From NCBI GenBank assembly GCA_003162235.1, contig PMMN01000039.1:22296-32401 (forward strand): a stretch of DNA of 10,106 nt. The letters run 5' to 3'. Source of the stretch: Actinomycetota bacterium. GTDB lineage: Bacteria > Actinomycetota > Thermoleophilia > Gaiellales > Gaiellaceae. Every line of letters starts with the position of its first letter. Position 1 is the stretch's first letter. The notes under the pieces were generated by a model. That model was not told the DNA's origin, did no database searches, and saw nothing but the letters and a program-made list of their open reading frames with translations. This document shows, piece by piece, positions 1-5,079 of this stretch. The position numbers were made by a program, and so were the translations under genes.

Positions 1-132
1 GTAGTGCTCTCGCTTCCGATCGCCATCAGCGTGCAGCCTCCCGATCGGAGGCGCCGGCGCTACGAGGCGCGAAACGCGAGCAGGTGGTTGGGGCGTGCTT
101 TTGTCTCATCTGAGCATCGGTTCGAGGACTGA
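1..132 (+). CDS. possible C-terminal end of a membrane protein (5'-truncated by window edge)
   Basis: Reading from base 1, this frame is open for 43 codons and stops at TGA 130-132. The predicted peptide begins with a hydrophobic stretch (VVLSLPIAISV) followed at once by a run of arginines and a basic, hydrophilic tail ending FED. That is the pattern of a last transmembrane segment with a cytoplasmic tail. About three quarters of third codon positions are G or C, lower than in the sure genes here but above what I would expect by chance. No family is recognisable from 43 residues. The second + frame is also open across this stretch, but it gives a composition unlike a real protein. Confidence is low, because the upstream part lies outside the window. 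Confidence 0.3.
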   Translation, partial: VVLSLPIAISVQPPDRRRRRYEARNASRWLGRAFVSSEHRFED

Positions 133-482
133 CTCCGAGAATAGCGACACGTGTGAAGCGCCAATCGCTTCGAGGATGGTGCTGGGGCCGGCAATCGCTC
201 GCCTGAATCATCCTCACAGCCAAAACGGGCTTATTTCTGTTATGCATGATTCTAATCAGAATCGAGCACCTCGGTTCGCCTTCTACCGCATGGCAAAGCC
301 GCGCCCGGCGCGGCCTGCGAGATTCGTCTTTCTCATCGTTCTCAACCCTTCGTCGTTCGCCGTCGCTCAAAGGGTCGCCCCGCCGGATGTCCGTTGGAAT
401 GAGGCAGGCCCGCAAGCGGCGGTTCGGCGAGCAGGCATCCTCGGAGTGCGGATATCCGCACCCCGAGTCAGAAGTGATGCGC
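133..482. other. gene-poor stretch
   Basis: No convincing coding sequence is found here. Several frames are open on both strands, but their translations are arginine- and serine-rich with no motif, and they run antisense into the neighbouring serine hydrolase gene. The left part (about 190-265) is less GC-rich than its surroundings and contains a small 6-bp inverted repeat, GATTCT-AATC-AGAATC, at 248-263 with no U tract. The right end holds the strong hairpin at 440-467. I see no tRNA; a GGTTCGA near 119 has no pairing arms. Confidence 0.6.
440..467 (-). terminator. strong hairpin, likely terminator of the serine hydrolase gene
   Basis: The arms CTCGG-a-GTGCGG (440-451) and CCGCAC-c-CCGAG (456-467) pair perfectly except for one A/C mismatch, around an ATAT loop. 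The core, 446-461, is a perfect 16-bp palindrome. It lies 15 bp past the stop codon of the serine hydrolase gene on the minus strand. There is no T tract on either side, so it would be a U-less terminator or an mRNA 3'-end stabiliser. The symmetry means it could serve transcripts from either direction. Confidence 0.55.
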
Positions 483-1892
483 TCAGGAGCGAGCGAGCAG
501 CGCCATCGCGGCCTGAGCGATCGAGATTGGCGAGATGAGATCGTTCTCCACCGTCCGCTTCGAGTCGTTCAGCACGATCGCGAGCACGAACGCACGGCCG
601 TCCCGCCGCTCCAGGTACCACGAGAAACAGAGCACGCCGGGCTCCGAGCCACCTTTGTAAGCCGCGTAGCGCCAGATCTTCGGGTCGAGCGGGACTCCCG
701 GGGTCTTAGAGAGGATCGCCCGTATCGGGGCGAGCCCGGGCCGGTGAGCGAATTGCTGGAGCCCGACCATCGCCCGGCCCAGGTCGGCGGGCGAGGCGAA
801 CCACTCGATCGTGCTCACCGCCAGCGGCTTGTCCTCGACCAGCCACGCGAGCGAGCCGGCCGACCGCGGCTTGCCCGAGAGCGCATCGATCGAGAGCGGA
901 ATCGCGTCGACGCGCGCCAGCAGGCGCGAGCGCTGTTTTGAGCCGGCCCGCGCGTAGGCGCTCATCAGCGAGGCCGGGGCGTCGGCCTTGAGGATCGTGT
1001 TCTCGCGCGTGGTGAGAAACGGGATGTCCCGCCCGGGCGAGTGGTTTCCGAGCCGGACGAGCTCCCGCTCGACCGCGCCTCGACCCAGGCGCCCGATCAG
1101 GTGGTCGGCGGCGGTGTTGTCGCTGATCGCGATCATCAGCTGCGCGTAGTGAAGGAGCGTGAAGCGCTTCCCGGCCGGCTCGTTCTGCATCACGCCCGAG
1201 GAGATGCTCTTCCACGCGTTCCGAATCGCCAGCTTCTCCTGCCAGCTTGCCGTGCCGTTCTCGATCGCCTGCCCGAGCGCCCCGAGTACGTAGAGCTTGA
1301 ACGCCGACCCGATCGCGCCGACGCGGTTCGGATAGAGCGCGTGAACAGTCTTGAGGCGGCCGTCTTGAACCTCCGCGGCGAGCATGCTCGCCTGGCCGGC
1401 CAGTTTCGTCAACCCCGTGTCGATCACCCGCCAGTTGTTCATGCTCGAAGCGGCCGCTTGGAAGAAAAGCGCGTCGATCAGATGCGCGGGATTGTTCGCG
1501 ACAGCGATCGAGACGCTCAGGCTGGCTCCGCGATCGCCATCGAGGCGCGCGACCAGCTGCAAGTTGTTCGGCGGGGTCAGCATTCGCACATATCGGTAGG
1601 GCTTCCCCGCGACGATCGGCTCGATTCCGGCTATCAGCTTCGCGGGGGGGAAGGCCTTCAGAAACGCCGGAGAGAAGTGCGCCGCAAACTCCGCCGCGGT
1701 CGGCGTTCGCCCTGAGTTGACCAGGGCTAGTGCCCAGGCGAGCTGGCGGCCGGCCGGTGTCGAAGGGAGCCCGGCGTTCGACTGCGCCGTGGTGCGAAGC
1801 TCTGTTCGCGCATGCGCGCTCGATTGCGAGCCGCAGCCCGTCGCGACGACTGCGCCGATCAGAAGCACTGCGGCAAGACCAATCTTCGGCAT
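483..1892 (-). CDS. lipoprotein serine hydrolase, class A beta-lactamase-like (Cpe/LpqF type)
   Basis: This 469-residue protein is exported and probably lipid-anchored. Residues 1-20 form a signal peptide ending in a lipobox-like ATGC with Cys20. Residues about 45-155 resemble the helical and SnoaL-like N-terminal domain found in the ORF12/LpqF family. The C-terminal half is a penicillin-recognising serine hydrolase fold. It has S196-A-F-K199 (SxxK nucleophile motif), S257-D-N259 (SDN, 61 residues later as in class A enzymes) and K413-G-G415 in place of KTG. The stretch PFLTTREN (291-298) fits the TTRE signature common in these lipoproteins. I see no clear ExxxN omega-loop motif, and the SDN-to-KGG gap (156 residues) is longer than in true class A beta-lactamases, so a cell-wall or ester hydrolase role is more likely than antibiotic resistance. 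The ATG is preceded by GAGGAGG four bases upstream. It is monocistronic. Confidence 0.85.
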   Translation of the reverse strand: MPKIGLAAVLLIGAVVATGCGSQSSAHARTELRTTAQSNAGLPSTPAGRQLAWALALVNSGRTPTAAEFAAHFSPAFLKAFPPAKLIAGIEPIVAGKPYRYVRMLTPPNNLQLVARLDGDRGASLSVSIAVANNPAHLIDALFFQAAASSMNNWRVIDTGLTKLAGQASMLAAEVQDGRLKTVHALYPNRVGAIGSAFKLYVLGALGQAIENGTASWQEKLAIRNAWKSISSGVMQNEPAGKRFTLLHYAQLMIAISDNTAADHLIGRLGRGAVERELVRLGNHSPGRDIPFLTTRENTILKADAPASLMSAYARAGSKQRSRLLARVDAIPLSIDALSGKPRSAGSLAWLVEDKPLAVSTIEWFASPADLGRAMVGLQQFAHRPGLAPIRAILSKTPGVPLDPKIWRYAAYKGGSEPGVLCFSWYLERRDGRAFVLAIVLNDSKRTVENDLISPISIAQAAMALLARS

Positions 1893-2029
1893 CGTTCCTC
1901 CTCGAGGTGTTCTTTGGACACTCGAAGCGTTTCGTACGAGCGGACGCCAGCCTATCGAGTCAGCCCGAATCCGACGGTGAAGCAGACAGGCCTCTGCAGG
2001 TGCGGTTGACCCCTCGACGAGACGAAGCC
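1893..2029. other. short intergenic region
   Basis: This 137-bp gap holds the promoter of the serine hydrolase gene and the 3' end of the response-regulator operon, both on the minus strand. Apart from the GAGGAGG ribosome binding site next to 1892, only weak elements are visible: small inverted repeats such as CGAA-GCGT-TTCG and a TAGGCT -10-like hexamer at 1949-1954 without a good -35. No clear intrinsic terminator for the upstream operon is seen. Confidence 0.5.
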
Positions 2030-2677
2030 CTAGTCGGCGCGCAGGAAGGCGAGAACCGCGAGCACGCGCCGGTGCTGGTCGGGCGAGGCGGGCAGACGCA
2101 GCTTGGCGAAGATGCTGGTCACGTGCTTCTCGACCGCGCGCTCGGTGACGACCAGCCGCGCGGCAACCGCTGCGTTGCTCAGCCCCTCTGCCATCACCGA
2201 GAGCACCTCGCGCTCGCGCGGGGTCAGGTCGTCCAGCGGATCTAGGCGCCTCCTCCGGCCGACCAGGCGCGAGACGATCTCGGGATCGAGGGCCGAGCCG
2301 CCCTCGCCCACTCTGCGTACGGCCGATACGAACTGCTCGACGTCCGAGACGCGATCCTTGAGCAGGTAGCCGACGCCCTCGGCGCTCTCGGAGAGAAGCT
2401 CGAGCGCGTACTCCGACTCGAGATAGGCCGAGAGGACGAGCACTCCGGTTTTCGGAAGCTCGGCGCGGATCTGCTTGGCGGCGCGCAAGCCCTCGTCGGT
2501 CTGCGTTGGCGGCATGCGGATGTCGACGACAGCCACGTCCGGCTTGTAGCTGCGCACCTTGAGGATCAGCTCCTCGGCGTTCCCCGCCTGGCCCACGACC
2601 TCATACCCCGCCTCTTCGAGCAGGTGAACCATCCCTTCTCGCAGGAGTACCGAGTCCTCCGCGATCACGACACGCAC
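2030..2677 (-). CDS. NarL/FixJ-family response regulator (receiver + LuxR HTH)
   Basis: This 215-residue protein is a DNA-binding response regulator. The N-terminal receiver domain (about 2-120) has the acidic pair E7/D8, phosphoacceptor D52 in VVDIRMP, switch residue S83 and conserved K107 in LLKD. A linker leads to a LuxR-type helix-turn-helix (about 150-210) beginning LTPREREVL and containing a recognition-helix region with TERAVEKHV. Length and layout are standard for the family. It starts at GTG (2675-2677), because the receiver fold begins directly with RVVIAED; there is no strong ribosome binding site. The start lies 13 bases inside the small upstream ORF, which suggests translational coupling. 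It is the second regulator of a two-regulator operon, and no cognate kinase is encoded nearby. The target genes are unknown. Confidence 0.92.
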   Translation of the reverse strand: MRVVIAEDSVLLREGMVHLLEEAGYEVVGQAGNAEELILKVRSYKPDVAVVDIRMPPTQTDEGLRAAKQIRAELPKTGVLVLSAYLESEYALELLSESAEGVGYLLKDRVSDVEQFVSAVRRVGEGGSALDPEIVSRLVGRRRRLDPLDDLTPREREVLSVMAEGLSNAAVAARLVVTERAVEKHVTSIFAKLRLPASPDQHRRVLAVLAFLRAD

Positions 2678-2769
2678 GGAATCACCGCCTCAAACGTGGT
2701 TGAGTCGTCGGACCCCGTCACGATAGCGAGCGAGGCGCGGAACACGGCGAGCGCCGGCTCTTCTCTCAT
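2665..2769 (-). pseudogene. 34-codon ORF, possible remnant of a deleted histidine kinase
   Basis: Between the two response regulators an ATG overlaps the stop of the first (ATGA, 2766-2769). It opens a 34-residue frame that ends 13 bases inside the second. Its last residues, GSDDSTTFEAVIPCVS, look like the C-terminal end of NarL-type histidine kinases, which often finish with a GT..R.EIPC-like strand and overlap the start of their regulator gene. The first 20 residues (MREEPALAVF...) are not recognisable and could be the original kinase N-terminus. Third-position GC is about 80 percent, as in real genes here. I read it as an in-frame deletion scar of a receiver-kinase-regulator triad. It could instead be a translated coupling leader or a chance open frame. 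Confidence 0.42.
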
Positions 2770-3116
2770 CCCACCAGCAGGTCGATAGCCGCACCCGAAA
2801 GTTCGCCTTTGGGCACGAAGCCGCGCGCGCCGCTCTCGACGATCCGCGCGCCGTAGTCACCCGCATCACGGGAGGAGGTGAGGACGATCTTGGGGCCGTC
2901 ACCGCGGCGCCTTAGCTCCTCGGCGACCGCGAAGCCGTCGATGTCGGGGAGCTGGATATCGAGCAGAACGGCGTCAGGCGCGAGCTTGGCGATTTGATCG
3001 AGCGCGCTGCGACCGTCCTCGGCCTCGCCCACGACGACGAAGCCCTCAGCCTCCAGCAGATGCCGGGCGCTCTTACGGAAGGCCGGGTGGTCGTCGACGA
3101 TCAGAACAGTAGTCAT
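2766..3116 (-). CDS. stand-alone receiver-domain response regulator
   Basis: This 116-residue protein is a CheY-like receiver with no output domain. All core residues are present: D8/D9 in LIVDDHP, phosphoacceptor D53 in LLDIQLPD, switch T80 in IVLTSSRD and K103 in GFVPKGELSG. The fold is complete, so the protein is not a broken regulator. It probably works as a phosphate relay or sink, or by protein-protein contact. The ATG at 3116 was chosen because the first beta strand (TTVLIVDD) follows immediately; GATGAG a few bases upstream is a weak ribosome binding site. Upstream in-frame extension gives non-conserved sequence. Receiver-only proteins of this type are often encoded just before a histidine kinase and a LuxR-type regulator; here the kinase position holds only the 34-codon ORF. 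Confidence 0.88.
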   Translation of the reverse strand: MTTVLIVDDHPAFRKSARHLLEAEGFVVVGEAEDGRSALDQIAKLAPDAVLLDIQLPDIDGFAVAEELRRRGDGPKIVLTSSRDAGDYGARIVESGARGFVPKGELSGAAIDLLVG

Positions 3117-3192
3117 GGGCTCATCGTGGCACACCGCTTCACGCTCGCCGGTACGGTCACCCACACACTTCTTCGAGAGTTCCCTCGAATAA

Positions 3193-3216
3193 AGCGCTGC
3201 GCAGCCTGGCAGCGCT
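3193..3216 (-). terminator. hairpin with T-rich tail, likely terminator of the LysR-type gene
   Basis: On the minus strand, AGCGCTGC and GCAGCGCT form a perfect 8-bp stem around an 8-base loop, followed by TTATTC. It sits about 160 bp downstream of the LysR-type stop codon and 77 bp upstream of the receiver gene's ATG. It therefore most likely separates the two transcription units. An adjacent 6-bp inverted repeat, TTCGAG-AGTTCC-CTCGAA (3172-3189), lies between it and the receiver gene. Confidence 0.5.
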
Positions 3217-3376
3217 CGGCGACATGATCGTGTTTCGGCACGGAGTCGACACATACCCTGCGCTGTTTCTCGCTACCGTGTCCCGACCCCGTGGGTGGGT
3301 GGATTTGGTGGCGGGCGGCGGAACTTGGTGCCGATGGCGCGATGTGAAGGCTAGGTCGAGGCACCGATACTCGAGA

Positions 3377-4270
3377 TCACGCGAGGCGCTCGCGTGCGAA
3401 GGCCAGAAACGCCTCCGCCACCCGCGAGAGAGAGCGCCCGCTGGCCCGGACGAGCGAGATCTCGCGTGCCGGGTCGAGGCCCTCCACCCGTGCACTCGCG
3501 AGCTGCTTCGAGGCCAGTTCGGCTTCGAGCGCCGAGCCTGAGATGAAGGCGACGCCGTAACCACCCATCACCGCCGCGCGCACCGACTCCTGCAACCCGA
3601 GTTCCAGGCGAACGTTGAGGTCACGCATGCGCACTCCGTACCGGCGCAGCTCGTCCTCGAGCACCTGCCTTACCCCTGCGCCCTCTTGCATCACGATCAG
3701 CGGCTCGGCGCGTAGCTCGTCGAGCGAGATCGTGCGCCCGGCGAAACGGTGGTCGGGAGCGCAGGCCAGTACGACCTCGTCGCGGAAGAAAGGTTCGAAG
3801 ACCACGCCCCGGTGCTTACGGGCCGCGCCCACGACCCCGAGCTCGAGCTCTCTTTCCGCCACCCGCTCGACCACCGTCTGTGTGTCGAAGATAGCGAGCG
3901 AGACGGCGACCTCCGGAGAGCGCCGCTGAAACTCGCAGAGAAGTAGCGGCACCACCCGATCGCCGGGCCCCGTCGAGGAGCCGATCTCGAGCCGGCCCCG
4001 CAGCTCTCCCTCCTCGACGCCGGCGACCTCGTCCAGCAACTGCTCCTCGAACGCGATCAGCCGCTGTGCGCCGCGGTAGAGGCGCAACCCCGCTTCTGTC
4101 GGCTCGACCCGGCGCCCGGAGCGATCGAGCAGCCGGTGCCCTAGCTTCTCCTCGAGCGTCCTGATCTGCATGCTCACTGCCGGCTGGGTGACGCCTAGGC
4201 GCTCGGCCGCCTGCGAAAAGCTACGCAGCTCGACGACCGCGCAGAACGCCGCTAGCTGGCGCGTATCCAT
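3377..4270 (-). CDS. LysR-type transcriptional regulator (CysL-like effector domain)
   Basis: This 297-residue protein has the standard LysR layout. A winged helix-turn-helix covers residues about 3-62 (RSFSQAAERLGVTQPAVSMQIRTLE is the typical recognition region), then a linker helix, then a periplasmic-binding-protein-like effector domain from about 92 to 294. The segment around 96-112 (IGSSTGPGDRVVPLLL) and the pattern after it resemble the CysL/CbbR-like branch, but the ligand cannot be told from sequence. The ATG at 4268-4270 gives the usual N-terminus and has no Shine-Dalgarno sequence. A -10-like CATAAT ends 8 bases before it, suggesting a leaderless mRNA. It is divergent from the glycan module, the usual arrangement for a LysR regulator and its target, and a T-N11-A palindrome spans its start. 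Confidence 0.92.
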   Translation of the reverse strand: MDTRQLAAFCAVVELRSFSQAAERLGVTQPAVSMQIRTLEEKLGHRLLDRSGRRVEPTEAGLRLYRGAQRLIAFEEQLLDEVAGVEEGELRGRLEIGSSTGPGDRVVPLLLCEFQRRSPEVAVSLAIFDTQTVVERVAERELELGVVGAARKHRGVVFEPFFRDEVVLACAPDHRFAGRTISLDELRAEPLIVMQEGAGVRQVLEDELRRYGVRMRDLNVRLELGLQESVRAAVMGGYGVAFISGSALEAELASKQLASARVEGLDPAREISLVRASGRSLSRVAEAFLAFARERLA

Positions 4271-4285
4271 AAGCCCACATTATGG
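4267..4285. promoter_or_regulatory. LysR-type operator (T-N11-A palindrome)
   Basis: CCATAA (4267-4272) and TTATGG (4280-4285) form a perfect 6-bp inverted repeat with a 7-bp spacer. It contains the LysR-box core T4270-N11-A4282. The site covers the start codon and the predicted -10 of the LysR-type gene and lies about 85 bp upstream of the divergent sugar transferase start. Autorepression together with control of the divergent operon is the classical outcome for this geometry. The function is inferred from the pattern alone. Confidence 0.6.
4279..4284 (-). promoter_or_regulatory. -10 element, leaderless promoter of the LysR-type gene
   Basis: Read on the minus strand this is CATAAT, five of six matches to the sigma70 -10 consensus. 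Only 8 bases separate it from the ATG, so transcription should begin at or next to the start codon. No convincing -35 is seen. It is embedded in the palindromic operator. Confidence 0.45.
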
Positions 4286-4356
4286 AGTCCAGAGTACGCG
4301 ACGCGAGATCGCTCTCTCTTTGAAGAGTCCGGAAGGCACCCCGACGACGGGAGGGC

Positions 4357-4362
4357 TATTCT
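4357..4362 (+). promoter_or_regulatory. -10 element, leaderless promoter of the glycan module
   Basis: TATTCT fits the actinobacterial TANNNT -10 pattern and is followed 7 bases later by the GTG start of the sugar transferase gene. GGAGGG further upstream (about 14 bases from the start) is too distant to be a good ribosome binding site and lies upstream of the predicted transcription start. No good -35 is visible at 17-bp spacing. Confidence 0.45.
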
Positions 4363-4369
4363 CGATCCC

Positions 4370-5041
4370 GTGAGATCAGAGGCCCTCGCGGAGCGCTACT
4401 CCCGGCTGGCAGAGGAGTCTCCCGACTTGCGCGGAGTCGACCGGGCGCTGCGCTTTCTCGATCTTCTCTTCTCGGCCTTCTTCCTGCTGATCTCGCTGCC
4501 AATCACGATTTTGGTCGTTCCGGCCATCCTGATCACCGGCGGCACGCCGATCTTCTACCGCGGCGAGCGGGTCGGCCGCTCGGGCCGGGTCTTCTCGATG
4601 TTGAAGTTCCGCACGCTCAGGCGCGGCGCCGAGAGCCGGCTCGGCCCCTACCTCGGCCCCGAGTTGGTCGAGCGCACGCGAGCCGAGTTCACGCCGATCG
4701 GCCGCTGGCTGCGGGCGACGCAGCTCGATGAGATTCCCCAGTTGTTGAACATCCTGCGCGGAGACATGAGCCTGGTCGGGCCGCGACCGATCCGGCCGCG
4801 TTTCTTCGAAGAGCTCGCCGAGCAGATTCCCGCCTACTGGCAGCGCCTGGTCGTGCGACCCGGTCTGACCGGCTTCGCGCAGGTGCGAAAGGGCTACGAG
4901 ACCTCGTGGGCCGAGAAGCTCGCGCACGACCTCGAGTACATCGCCGATCGCTCGGTCCCGCTCTACCTGCGCACGCTCGTGGCGACGGGCTGGCGCGTGC
5001 TGCGCCAATCCCTGCGCGGCCTCGTTCGACCGCGCGAGTAG
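4370..5041 (+). CDS. initiating sugar-phosphate transferase (bacterial sugar transferase, WcaJ/PglC-type)
   Basis: This 223-residue monotopic membrane enzyme would move a sugar phosphate from a nucleotide sugar to undecaprenyl phosphate, the first step in building a surface polysaccharide or glycoprotein glycan. A single hydrophobic segment at about 27-55 (re-entrant helix with SLP) anchors it to the inner face of the membrane. The catalytic core follows, with KFRT at 79-82, the catalytic pair D120-E121 in QLDEIPQLLNIL, GDMSLVGPRP at 131-140 and RPGLTG at 163-168. It is the small, catalytic-domain-only form and lacks the N-terminal membrane domain of long WbaP-like proteins. The start is GTG at 4370. 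It leads a co-directional module with the AsnB-type and DUF354 genes. The sugar specificity is not readable. Confidence 0.9.
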   Translation: MRSEALAERYSRLAEESPDLRGVDRALRFLDLLFSAFFLLISLPITILVVPAILITGGTPIFYRGERVGRSGRVFSMLKFRTLRRGAESRLGPYLGPELVERTRAEFTPIGRWLRATQLDEIPQLLNILRGDMSLVGPRPIRPRFFEELAEQIPAYWQRLVVRPGLTGFAQVRKGYETSWAEKLAHDLEYIADRSVPLYLRTLVATGWRVLRQSLRGLVRPRE

Positions 5042-5065
5042 CGACCGGCGGCGACCGGACCGAAC

Positions 5066-5071
5066 TAGACT
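5066..5071 (+). promoter_or_regulatory. -10 element, leaderless promoter of the asnB-type gene
   Basis: TAGACT matches TANNNT and is followed 8 bases later by the GTG start. The 38-bp gap after the sugar transferase stop has no ribosome binding site near the start. The gene may therefore have its own leaderless transcript in addition to read-through from upstream. Confidence 0.4.
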
Positions 5072-5079
5072 CCGTTCCC

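Noticed and set aside
113..135. T-arm of a tRNA around GGTTCGA at 119
   Set aside because: Flanking bases do not pair and no acceptor, D or anticodon arms can be drawn.
26..941. Long open frames on both strands across the left end and into the serine hydrolase gene
   Set aside because: Translations are rich in Arg, Ser and Pro with no motif, and most lie antisense to a well-supported gene. High GC makes stop codons rare in such shadows. A peptide containing DIRTP here resembles known spurious ORFs.
4906..5079. 58-residue N-terminal extension of the AsnB protein
   Set aside because: It would bury the catalytic cysteine; class II amidotransferases need Cys at residue 2, which the GTG at 5080 provides. 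The extension is also an out-of-frame reading of the sugar transferase gene.
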